The translations under genes and the position numbers were made by a program. A stretch of DNA of 64,000 bases, from positions 1-64,000 of the forward strand of contig CAMCXS010000013.1 of NCBI GenBank assembly GCA_945883495.1. Reading direction: 5' to 3'. The notes below the pieces were generated by a model that was not told the DNA's origin, made no database searches, and worked only from the letters and a program-made list of their open reading frames with translations. This document shows, in pieces, positions 1 through 7,824 of this stretch; positions within the stretch are counted from its first letter, which is position 1; every line of letters starts with the position of its first letter. The stretch is from Akkermansia muciniphila. GTDB lineage: Bacteria; Verrucomicrobiota; Verrucomicrobiia; Verrucomicrobiales; DEV007.

Positions 1-58
1 TCGCTCAAGACGCAGCGACGCGGAGGATGAGCGCTTCTCAGCGGAGCCGGGACGGGTA

Positions 59-190
59 TCGTGCTCGTGCTCAGCGAAGCGGTGCTCGGAATCGCAATCG
101 AATTCGCATTGTAGCGGATCTGGAAGACCGATGGTTTCGAGCACGAGCACGAGCCCTTAGGCCGAGCCCGAGCCCGAGCCCGAGCCCTCA
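59..190. repeat. Hexamer-type repeats with an inverted pair
   Basis: A perfect 14-bp inverted pair (TCGTGCTCGTGCTC at 59-72, its complement at 139-152) flanks a degenerate AATCGA-like stretch. It is followed by four tandem CGAGCC units at about 164-187. The same hexamer style (CCCCGT/TCCCGT) continues at 213-240 inside the 3' end of the neighbouring minus-strand gene. I see no gene in positions 1-187. Function unknown. Confidence 0.75.
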
Positions 191-1138
191 GGCCGAGAGC
201 GAAATCTCCCCAGTCCCCGTTCCCGTCCCCGGCGTTCCGGTCTTCTCGTCCCGGGCCACGCCGCCGCCTAGAGCCGTCAGCTCACTTCGCGTCTCATCCG
301 CCTGGGCACGGAGGCGTTCGGTTTCTTGGGCGAGACGGTTCAGGCTGCGCTGGGTCTTTTCTTCCAGACGTTCCAGCCGTTTGCGCTCGCGCTCGACGCG
401 CCGCTCTTCTTGGCGCTTGGAGGCAGCCTCGACGGCTTTAGCGGTCCGGGGTTTGCGGCGGGGTTGGAAACCGGCTTGAAGCAGGTCCGGGCTGGAGATG
501 GTTTGGCGGCTGGTGCAACAATACCAGTAACGCAATTGCGAGAGCGTCTCCGTGGCGGCTTTGAGCTTTGCGTTGCGTTTTTGGGCGGGCGAACCGGCGG
601 CGGGGCGGCGCGAGGCCGGGACGGAGCGATCGTAGATCTCCAGCGCCGCGTTGAGGTCCGTGACCAATTCAGGCGCATAGCGGAAGGCCGGGGCGATGTC
701 CTCGTGCTTGCGGCATCCGATCCGAGCCAGGGCCAGCACGCGGTCATCCGTCAAGCGGCCCAAGAGTCCGCCGGTCCAACCGTAAGAGGCGAACACCGCG
801 GCGCGTTCCACTTCGCCAATCACCGTGGTCCGGATCGCGCCGATTCCCTTGTAACCGTCCCGCACCAGTTGCTCCATCCGTTCCAATTGGGTGGCCACCA
901 GGGATGACTTCTCGGTGCGGTCCATCTCGCTGCTGCTCACCAAAGCATCGCTCTGCTCCAAGGCGGGAAGGTCGGCATCGAGTTGGTCGCGCAGCCAGTC
1001 CGGCAGCCGGCGCCGATCCTCGGCCGGAAGATTCCGGTCCAGATTCTGGATCAAGGTCAGATGAGCGGTGACAGTCAATGAGTCGGCCGTTGGCATGGCG
1101 AAGGAAGCTGACTTGATGTTGTGCTGAGTTTCCTTCAC
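188..1138 (-). CDS. Hypothetical coiled-coil protein
   Basis: 316 residues if started at the GTG at 1138; an ATG 14 codons in (1096) is an equally good start. I do not recognise a family. The N-terminal two thirds look globular and mostly helical (residues about 15-200, with conserved-looking segments such as YKGIGAIRTTVIGEVER). Residues about 225-295 are a highly charged Arg/Glu-rich stretch (ERRVERERKRLERLEEK) that should form a coiled coil. The last 16 residues are a Gly-Thr run (GTGTGTG) produced by hexamer repeats at the 3' end of the gene, which suggests that the original stop codon was lost into the repeat array. No signal peptide or membrane segment is visible. It stands alone, with repeat-rich DNA on both sides. 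Confidence 0.6.
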   Translation of the reverse strand: MKETQHNIKSASFAMPTADSLTVTAHLTLIQNLDRNLPAEDRRRLPDWLRDQLDADLPALEQSDALVSSSEMDRTEKSSLVATQLERMEQLVRDGYKGIGAIRTTVIGEVERAAVFASYGWTGGLLGRLTDDRVLALARIGCRKHEDIAPAFRYAPELVTDLNAALEIYDRSVPASRRPAAGSPAQKRNAKLKAATETLSQLRYWYCCTSRQTISSPDLLQAGFQPRRKPRTAKAVEAASKRQEERRVERERKRLERLEEKTQRSLNRLAQETERLRAQADETRSELTALGGGVARDEKTGTPGTGTGTGEISLSA

Positions 1139-1205
1139 CAGATCATGTCAGGGTGAAAGATCAACTAAAATTAGGTAAAAATGACTCGACTGGAGCTTTG
1201 TTCAG

Positions 1206-1742
1206 GTGTTCTCCTCAGGTTGTTCTCGCTTCCTGGGCAGGGCTGGTCGGAACGTTGCCTCGTTGGCCCAAGCGCAGGTTCACGAGTTTTCCTGGATTCC
1301 GCGGTCCAAACCTGTTGGCAACGCCACGGTTGCGGCGGAAACGATGGCCGCACGTGCCGGCAGTGCCCCGGTTGCAGCGGAAGCGGTGGCGACACATGCC
1401 GGCAACGCCACGGTTGCAGGGAATGTGGTGGCGACACGTGCCGGCAACGCCACGGTTGCAGGGGAAATGGTGGCGACACGCGCCGGCGACGCAAAGATTG
1501 CAGCGGAAACGGCGGCGACACGTGTCCGTCGCGCCAGGGTTGCGGAGTTGGCTCTGACGACGCAAGCGGACAGCCAGTTGGCTGCGGTTGAGGCACCAGG
1601 TTCACGTGACTCAGAGGACAATCCGCCGTCAGAATGTATGGAGGGGATTGTAATTGTGAAAAATACGCAAAGATGGCCGAGTGGAAATGCGTTTCCGGTG
1701 CAACGCGCGCAGGGTCCTTCGAAATCCTCCCTACTCACTTGA
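1206..1742 (+). other. Open frame over a 42-bp minisatellite, doubtful gene
   Basis: A 178-codon frame opens here and carries the 14-residue repeat encoded by the minisatellite (units such as AGNATVAGNVVATR). Because the repeat is 42 bp (14 codons), several frames on both strands stay open through it. There is no clear ribosome binding site and the sequence outside the repeats has no protein-like character that I recognise. It is listed so the region is not left blank; more likely non-coding. Confidence 0.15.
1314..1565. repeat. 42-bp tandem repeat (minisatellite), about 6 units
   Basis: The unit GCCGGCAACGCCACGG... recurs at 1314, 1356, 1398, 1440, 1482 and, degenerate, 1524: exact 42-bp spacing. 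Units 3 and 4 are nearly identical and the outer ones have diverged, a pattern typical of a decaying tandem array. Confidence 0.85.
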
Positions 1743-1793
1743 GGTGACGGGAGCCGACGCGTGACGCTTGAGCCGGCATTCCTTCACTTTCCC

Positions 1794-2003
1794 AGGCCCA
1801 ACGGGCCGGGATAGGGTAGCCCAGGGCAAAGCGAGGAACGAGCGACGCCCTGGCGTCGCCCCCCGTCCGGCCCGAGCCCTGTAAGGGCGAGACAACGGTT
1901 GTCCCGCACCCTCGGCGCGGATGTGTTCCGGACGCTTTCCCAGGGCGGCGGGCGCCTGCGGCTTCCTTCGCCCTGGGCTATCCTGTCCCGGCCCGTTGGG
2001 CCT
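1794..2003. repeat. Long inverted repeat, interspersed-repeat type
   Basis: A 38-bp left arm (1794-1831, beginning AGGCCCAACGGGCCGGGA) and right arm (1966-2003) are inverted copies that match at 35 of 38 positions. They enclose about 134 bp that is itself GC-rich with further CCAGGGC pieces. It would fold into a large hairpin. The ACGGGCC/CCAGGGC wording resembles intergenic repeats I associate with PVC-phylum genomes, but that is recollection, not a search. Confidence 0.75.
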
Positions 2004-2055
2004 GAATGCGCGCAAAAACTAGTGTGTAAGCCTACAAACGGGAATGCCTTGGCTT

Positions 2056-2202
2056 CGCGCAGAGGCGCAGAGCTCGCAGAGGACTGGGGTTTTTGACTGG
2101 CGGTACGCCTGTGCACCTTTGGTCACCTGGAAGGTGACAACAGGATTTCAACCAAAACCACTGTCCACTCTGATTCTCCGCGTCTCCGAGCCTCCGCGTG
2201 CG
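2056..2202. repeat. CGCAGAG-type inverted repeat pair
   Basis: A degenerate array GCGCAGAGGCGCAGAGCTCG at 2058-2077 is answered by the inverted wording CTCCGCGTCTCCGAGCCTCC at 2176-2195. The match is loose because each arm is internally periodic with a unit of about 8 bp. Non-coding. Confidence 0.55.
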
Positions 2203-2293
2203 ATGATTCCATTTCCGGATTTAGGCTAGGTGCTCCGCCCAGCCTAAAGCGATGAGTGGGACGGGCATCCTTGCCTGTTCTGCACAGGCGTAG

Positions 2294-2368
2294 CTTCGTG
2301 TTCCTTCGGGTCCTTCGTGGTCAACCCAACTGCTATTGGCACCACGAAGAGCGCGAAGAAACACGAAG
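2294..2368. repeat. ACCACGAAG-type inverted repeat
   Basis: Left arm 2294-2321 and right arm 2341-2368 (ACCACGAAGAGCGCGAAGAA...) are 28-bp inverted copies matching at 24 of 28 positions, with a 19-bp loop. It lies about 80 bp beyond the stop codon of the patatin gene and could act as a transcription barrier, but it has no T-tract. Confidence 0.7.
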
Positions 2369-2447
2369 GATGGAGGTCTATTGGTCCGCCCATACTTCAT
2401 TCAAGTGATGAGTCAGATTCCGAGGGGTTTTGGCTGGGCGGGCTACA

Positions 2448-3686
2448 CTAGAATACGTCCAAAGTCTCCGATGCGCGTTCGTTGGCCAAGTGGGCCCCGG
2501 CTTGGTAGCCCGCTTCGTAGAGCCAGGCCATGGTGTCTGGTTTCGCGTTGTCGATCTGCCGGAGCTTGGTTTGCAACCGCTCGTAGAGCCGATCCGAGTA
2601 TTTCTGCTTGGTTTCGATCTTGCTCCAGCTGGCCTTCACAACGGGCTCCAAGTCGAAGCGTTCCAGGCTTGCATCCAGGCGCCGGAACGTGAGCAGGGGA
2701 GGGTTCGCGACTCCCAGGCTTGGCATTGTCTCGATCTCTGCGTTGATGCGGAAGTTGAAACGTGGGTCGCGCCGAGGCGGGACGCTGAGCGTTTGCATGG
2801 TTTTGATCCCCAAGAGCTGGGTGTCGTGAATCATGCTGACCATGGCATCCTTGGCCTTTTCCAAGTTGCTCTTGTTCATGAAGGTCTTGGCATCGTGCCG
2901 CTCCCGGAACCACCCGCTCCCGACCGAAAGCATGAACAGATTGGAGGTGCCCGCATTCCAGTGGAACGGGTAATCCTTCTGGAGCACGAGGGTCAGCAGT
3001 TCCACACTTGGATTGTTGAGGCCCGCGACGCCGCCATCGACGAAGATTCCTTCCTCACCCTTGTCATCCTTCCCGCGTCCGACCACGAACTTGTGGGGAT
3101 CGAAAAAGTAGGGAGCGGCAGCGCTGGCGCGGATGACGTCGCGGAGCAGGAAGTCGCTGTTCTTGTCTTTGTCCCAAAACTCACCACCGGGGTGGTTGAA
3201 AAGAACCCAGGGACTCCCGGTGTCCATGCGTTTGGTGCAAATCGCTAGACCGGTGATTAGTGATGGGCTGTCCAGAGTGTGGTCCTCAAACTGGGTCCTC
3301 AGTTCGGCGTCGATCGCTGCCTTGTCGAACTTTGGTTTGAAAAAGCCTTGCCGGTCAGACTCTTTGAAAATCTTGGGGGCGAAGGTCAAGTAGCTCTGCC
3401 GGACTTGCTCGACGGTGTGCCCGAGCGCCAACGATGCGGCAATGATGGATCCCGTGGAGGTTCCGCCGATGAGGTCGAAGTAGTGCGCGAGGCGGAACGA
3501 GGTTGGATCTTCTGGGCGGAGCTGACTGGCCAGCAAATCTTCCACCCGTTGCAAGATGCCCAAGGTGATCAATCCCCGGACACCGCCTCCATCCAAGGCT
3601 AAGACGCGTTTGGGGCTGCCGGGCAGCAGGTGCTGGTCGCGGACTAAGGTGGCGGGCTTAAGAACGGCAGCAGGATCAAGTGCCAT
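2448..3686 (-). CDS. Patatin-like phospholipase
   Basis: 412 residues. The patatin Ser-Asp dyad is complete: oxyanion loop DGGGVRG (32-38), nucleophile motif GTSTGS with Ser77, and the DGG motif with Asp217. Family members hydrolyse acyl esters of phospholipids or related lipids. There is no signal peptide, so it is probably cytoplasmic or delivered by another route. The beginning (VLALDGGGVRGLITLGIL) resembles the bacterial patatins that include CBASS effectors, but no nucleotide-cyclase gene is nearby. It is divergent from the secreted metalloprotease (132 bp between starts), with an imperfect AAGTCA/TGACTT dyad at 3720-3749 in the shared promoter region. Confidence 0.9.
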   Translation of the reverse strand: MALDPAAVLKPATLVRDQHLLPGSPKRVLALDGGGVRGLITLGILQRVEDLLASQLRPEDPTSFRLAHYFDLIGGTSTGSIIAASLALGHTVEQVRQSYLTFAPKIFKESDRQGFFKPKFDKAAIDAELRTQFEDHTLDSPSLITGLAICTKRMDTGSPWVLFNHPGGEFWDKDKNSDFLLRDVIRASAAAPYFFDPHKFVVGRGKDDKGEEGIFVDGGVAGLNNPSVELLTLVLQKDYPFHWNAGTSNLFMLSVGSGWFRERHDAKTFMNKSNLEKAKDAMVSMIHDTQLLGIKTMQTLSVPPRRDPRFNFRINAEIETMPSLGVANPPLLTFRRLDASLERFDLEPVVKASWSKIETKQKYSDRLYERLQTKLRQIDNAKPDTMAWLYEAGYQAGAHLANERASETLDVF

Positions 3687-3818
3687 GGAGAAACCCCTAC
3701 GTGCTCCGATCGCCTGATCAAGTCACAATTTTGTCGCACAAATTGACTTCCCTGCCACCGCGCCACATTGCGCTTTACGACTGCAAGCGGTTGACTATGA
3801 TGCTGCGGAGCACTGACC

Positions 3819-4583
3819 ATGAACCGGGCCATATCCTGGGCGATTGCCATTATTCTCGGTGGTTTCACGCTGCCGCTTACGGGGGCCGCGGAGGAGGGCG
3901 ATTCCGCGGACGGGGAAATCTGTTTGGATTTCTGGATCGAGTCCGATACGCGGAATGGCGGGAGGTCGTTTTGGGAGGATCCGACGGATCTCAAGGTCCT
4001 CTTCCTGGATGGGGATCCGGCCCTGCGCGCACGCGTCATCCAACATGCGGAAACGTGGAAAAGCGTGGCCAACGTGGGTTTTGATTTCCGCGGATCGGAG
4101 CATCCGGACATCCGCGTTTCCTTCCGTCAGAAAGGAAGTTGGTCGTGCATCGGCACGGAGGCCCGGCGGATCGTGGATCCCGCGCGGCCGACGATGAACT
4201 TGCAGTTGACGCTGGCCACGCCGGAGGACGTTTTCCGGCGGACGGTTCTGCATGAGTTTGGGCATGCCTTGGGTCTAGTGCATGAGCACCAGATCCGCCC
4301 CGGGAATCCCATCCAATGGAACGAGCAAGCGGTGATCCGCGCGCATCGAGGGATTTGGAGCGAGGCGGAGGTGCGGCGGCAAATCCTGTCGCGTTACGAA
4401 ACAGGGACGTTCTTCAACCGGTCTCCCAAGCTCAAGGTGGCTCGCTTCGATGCTCAGTCTATTATGCTCTATCCGATCCGGAAGGAGTGGACGCGCAACG
4501 GATTTTCCGTGGCGTGGAACAACGATTTGTCCGTGGGGGACAAGGAGTTCCTCGCGGCGGTTTACGGTCCACCTCAGTCCTAG
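3819..4583 (+). CDS. Secreted astacin-like zinc metalloprotease
   Basis: 254 residues with an N-terminal signal peptide (about 1-24, cleavage after TGAAA-like region). The zinc motif HEFGHALGLVHEH (145-157) matches HExxHxxGxxHE of astzincins: His145, His149, His155 bind zinc, Glu146 is the catalytic base and Glu156 is the astacin-type family glutamate. A Met-turn SIMLYP (Met216) follows about 60 residues later, with the Tyr218 found in astacins. The protein therefore has a complete M12A-like catalytic core and should be an exported endopeptidase. It sits 12 bp upstream of the WD40-caspase gene, so the two are probably co-transcribed. Confidence 0.85.
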   Translation: MNRAISWAIAIILGGFTLPLTGAAEEGDSADGEICLDFWIESDTRNGGRSFWEDPTDLKVLFLDGDPALRARVIQHAETWKSVANVGFDFRGSEHPDIRVSFRQKGSWSCIGTEARRIVDPARPTMNLQLTLATPEDVFRRTVLHEFGHALGLVHEHQIRPGNPIQWNEQAVIRAHRGIWSEAEVRRQILSRYETGTFFNRSPKLKVARFDAQSIMLYPIRKEWTRNGFSVAWNNDLSVGDKEFLAAVYGPPQS

Positions 4584-4595
4584 CCAAGTCCGCGC

Positions 4596-7500
4596 ATGAA
4601 TCGACTTGGAGAATGGCTGCTGGTTTGGGGCGTCGCGCTGGTGGCGCTGGCCAAAGCGGAGCTGCCAGATACTCCCATGTTGCGCCTGGAGGGAGGAATG
4701 CATTCCGCCACCATTTGGCGCGCTTCGGCGGATGCGGCCGGCACCCTGCTGGCCACGGCATCGGACGACAAAACCGTGCGATTATGGAATTTGGCCACCG
4801 GCAATCCGGGGCACGTGTTGCGGCTGCCGAGTGATGATGGTTCCGTGGGCAAGGCCCTGGCGGTCGCGCTCTCGCCCGATGGCCGGGCGGTGGTGGTGGG
4901 CGGATTTACCGGCGGTACCCAGCAGGGGGAGCAGTTGCTCTACGTGTTCTCCGCGCGGCACGGTGGTCTGGTGGCGGCCATCGGGGAGCAGCCGACGGCG
5001 GTGAATCACCTGACGTTTTCCCCTGATGGCCGGTTTCTCGCGGCCTGTTATGCGCAACGGCGCGGGGTGCGGGTCTACCGGGTCGATTTGGACCAAGGGA
5101 GGATCGAGCTGAGCGGCGCGGACGCGAGTTATGGGGAAGGCGGTAGCTACTGGGCGGACTGGAGCGCGGCTCCGGCCGGTGACGAAGGCGGGTGGCGGTT
5201 GGCGACGACGAGTCTGGATGGGTTGGTCCGCATTTATCGGGTTGCGGAGGCAGACGGGGGATTGGGAAGAGGGAAGCTTGAGCCGGTGGCGAAGGCGTCC
5301 TTGCCTTCCGGCGGTCTCCCGTTTGCGTGTGCGTTCCGGCCCGGCGGGGAGTTGCTGGCTGTGGGAAATCTCAAAGCTCCCCGCGTCTCCGTTCTGCGAT
5401 CCAGCGATCTCACGTCTGCGTTTGAGCCGGATGGGGAGGGGATGGCGGAAGGAGACTTGAGCAAGGTGGCGTGGTCCCGGGATGGCGAGCGGCTCCTGGC
5501 GGCGGGCAGCTACCAGATCCAGAACCAGGAGAATCCAGTTTTGGTCTGGAACCTGGGCGGCCGGGGAAGCCGTTCCTCCTGGCCCGCCGGAAGGCAGACG
5601 GTGATGCAATTGCTGCCGCTCGAAGGGGGGCGGACCGTGGTGGCAACGGGGGACCCGCTTTGGCTGGTGCTCGATGCGGAGGGAAAACGCGTCCCGAGCC
5701 CGGATGGATACGGTTGGTTGGAGCGGCGCTCCGCCCAGGCTGATTTCTCCGGGGCGTTTCAAGGGAGATTCCACCTTTCCCGCGATGGGGCCAAGCTGGA
5801 GATCGGCACGGTGCAAGGAGGTTTGGAACCGGTGTGGTTGGACTTGCGGGATCTTTCTCCGCGCCCTGCCGGTGCGTCACCGGCCATGGGGTTGCTCCCG
5901 CCCAGTTTGGAGGCTCCGGGACTGCGGCTCAGTGTGGAGGGTGAAGGAGCCCGGCTCAATGGCCAGCTTCTCCCGCACGAGCCGAACGAGATTCCAAGGT
6001 CCGGAGCGGTGGCCGCCGATGGACGGTTTTGTGCCGTGGGCAGCAGTTTCTATCTCCGAGGCTACGACAAGGATCGTCGGCCGCTCTGGAAGGAACGGCG
6101 CATGCCCGGGGAGGTCTGGGCCGTCAACATCAGTGGCGATGGCCGATTCGTCGTCGCGGCGTGCAGCGATGGCACGCTGCGCTGGCACCGGATGACGGAC
6201 GGCGCGCCGCTACTCAGTTTCTATCTGCATTGGTCACGAAAAGCGGGGGAGATGGCCTGGATCTGCTGGTCGCCGGAGGGTTACTACCAATCTTCGAGCG
6301 GACTTGGGGAGGAATTGCTCGGCTGGCAAGTCAATCATGGCGCGAGCCAACCGCCGGATTTTTACAGTGCGAAGCAGCTCAAACGGGTTTTTGAGGACCG
6401 GCACGGGCTGGTGTTTCCGTTGGTCATCGATACCGGAGAGACGGCCTCGGAGGTTGTCGAAGCCCTGGTGACGGAAAAGAAGATGCAGCCCAGGCCTACG
6501 CTGGCCACGGCGCTGCGTGGGGTGCCGATCGTCGAGATGGACGGCGCCGAACGCCTCTCGGGGCAGATCGTTACGGAACCCTCGGTGCGCGTCACCGTGG
6601 TGGCCAAGCCATCGGAGCCTGGCGTGGCGGTCAACGGGTCGAGTCTGACGTTGCTCGTGCAAGGCCGGCCTTTGCCGCCGGATCTAGGGGGCGAGCCTTG
6701 GGAGGAGGCGGGAGGGATTTGGAAGCGCTCTTGGGACGTGCCACTTGCCCCGGGGCCCAACGAATTGGTCGCGGAAGCGCGAAGCGAAAACGACACCAAA
6801 GCCTTTCCGGCTCGGGTGACGGTGCGTTACCGGGGGAATCAAACGGAGCGCGGGGAGCTATGGATTTTAGGAATCGGCGTGGATACGTATGAGAACTCCA
6901 CGTATTCCCTTCCGCATTGCGTCGCGGATGTCCAAGGACTCACGGAAGCCATCCTGCGGGGGGCGCAGGGAGTGTTTCGCGGGCAACCCCACGTGCTCAC
7001 GCCGCTGCTGAACGATGCAGCCACCCCAAAGCAAATCTTGGCGGCGCTGGACGAACTGGTGCAGAAGACCAAGCCCGAGGATGCAGTGGCCCTGATTTAT
7101 GCTGGCCACGGCGCATTGCTCCGCTCCCACACCGAGGGGGTGGAGCCCGATTACTATTTCGTTCTGTCCCGGGTGTCCCAAATGACGGACTCCGGGGATT
7201 TGGCCCGCAACGGGCTCAATTTCGGGCAGATCGCCGAGGCGATGCGCCGGATCAAGGCGCAGCGGCAGGTGATTTTCCTCGACGCATGTCACTCGGGAGC
7301 GGCTGGATTGGATCTCCGGAGTTCGCCCCGGGAGATGGCGCTGCGGACCTTCCACGAAGGGACGGGAACGTGGCTCTTGGCTTCCAGCGGGGCGGAGGAG
7401 TCAGCCCGGGGGCACAAGTCTCTCGGTCACGGATTCTTCTCCTATGCGGTTGCGGAGGGGATTCGCGACGGGAAGGCGGCGGGTGGAGATCAGTTGATCA

Positions 7501-7634
7501 CGCTGGCGGAGCTGCGCGACTACGTGAGGGAACGGGTGAAGTGGCTCAGCTTGGAGCACCTCGGTGTGTCCCAGGCTCCACACTTTTTTGGTCCCACGAA
7601 CACAGATTTCGTCCTGGGCTGGGCGGGAGAATAG
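4596..7634 (+). CDS. Secreted WD40-repeat caspase-family protein
   Basis: 1012 residues. The N-terminus is a signal peptide (MNRLGEWLLVWGVALVALAKA). Residues about 30-590 hold WD40-like propeller repeats (for example TASDDKTVRLWNLATG, LSPDGRAVVVGG, FSPDGRFLAAC, VAACSDGTLRWHRM). Residues about 740-1000 form a caspase-like C14 domain with the His-Cys dyad His838 (IYAGHGA) and Cys898 (FLDACHSGA). Caspase/metacaspase peptidases cleave after acidic or basic residues; the propeller usually binds partners. Export of a caspase-WD40 protein argues for an extracellular or periplasmic role rather than internal cell death. The metalloprotease gene ends 12 bp upstream. Confidence 0.88.
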   Translation: MNRLGEWLLVWGVALVALAKAELPDTPMLRLEGGMHSATIWRASADAAGTLLATASDDKTVRLWNLATGNPGHVLRLPSDDGSVGKALAVALSPDGRAVVVGGFTGGTQQGEQLLYVFSARHGGLVAAIGEQPTAVNHLTFSPDGRFLAACYAQRRGVRVYRVDLDQGRIELSGADASYGEGGSYWADWSAAPAGDEGGWRLATTSLDGLVRIYRVAEADGGLGRGKLEPVAKASLPSGGLPFACAFRPGGELLAVGNLKAPRVSVLRSSDLTSAFEPDGEGMAEGDLSKVAWSRDGERLLAAGSYQIQNQENPVLVWNLGGRGSRSSWPAGRQTVMQLLPLEGGRTVVATGDPLWLVLDAEGKRVPSPDGYGWLERRSAQADFSGAFQGRFHLSRDGAKLEIGTVQGGLEPVWLDLRDLSPRPAGASPAMGLLPPSLEAPGLRLSVEGEGARLNGQLLPHEPNEIPRSGAVAADGRFCAVGSSFYLRGYDKDRRPLWKERRMPGEVWAVNISGDGRFVVAACSDGTLRWHRMTDGAPLLSFYLHWSRKAGEMAWICWSPEGYYQSSSGLGEELLGWQVNHGASQPPDFYSAKQLKRVFEDRHGLVFPLVIDTGETASEVVEALVTEKKMQPRPTLATALRGVPIVEMDGAERLSGQIVTEPSVRVTVVAKPSEPGVAVNGSSLTLLVQGRPLPPDLGGEPWEEAGGIWKRSWDVPLAPGPNELVAEARSENDTKAFPARVTVRYRGNQTERGELWILGIGVDTYENSTYSLPHCVADVQGLTEAILRGAQGVFRGQPHVLTPLLNDAATPKQILAALDELVQKTKPEDAVALIYAGHGALLRSHTEGVEPDYYFVLSRVSQMTDSGDLARNGLNFGQIAEAMRRIKAQRQVIFLDACHSGAAGLDLRSSPREMALRTFHEGTGTWLLASSGAEESARGHKSLGHGFFSYAVAEGIRDGKAAGGDQLITLAELRDYVRERVKWLSLEHLGVSQAPHFFGPTNTDFVLGWAGE

Positions 7635-7824
7635 GGCATCACGGGTAGTCCGGCCTGTGCAGGGAACCAAAGACCGCGTCAGGGAACGGGTCAGTCTTAG
7701 GCTTGTCTCAAAAATTTGCTTGCGCGCAAAGCAAGATTCGGCTCGAACTAACGTGTCTTTTTAAAAGAAGCCGAACGCATCGGATTGCGGCGGCTTCATT
7801 TTGAAAACAATTTCCTCGCACGAT

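Noticed and set aside
1731-2116. Two overlapping minus-strand frames in the repeat region
   Set aside because: They are translations of the long inverted repeat; composition is Pro/Arg/Gly-rich without protein character.
2448-3686. Patatin as a CBASS effector (CapV)
   Set aside because: No CD-NTase, Cap2/Cap3 or other defence gene within reach; the neighbours are secreted proteases.
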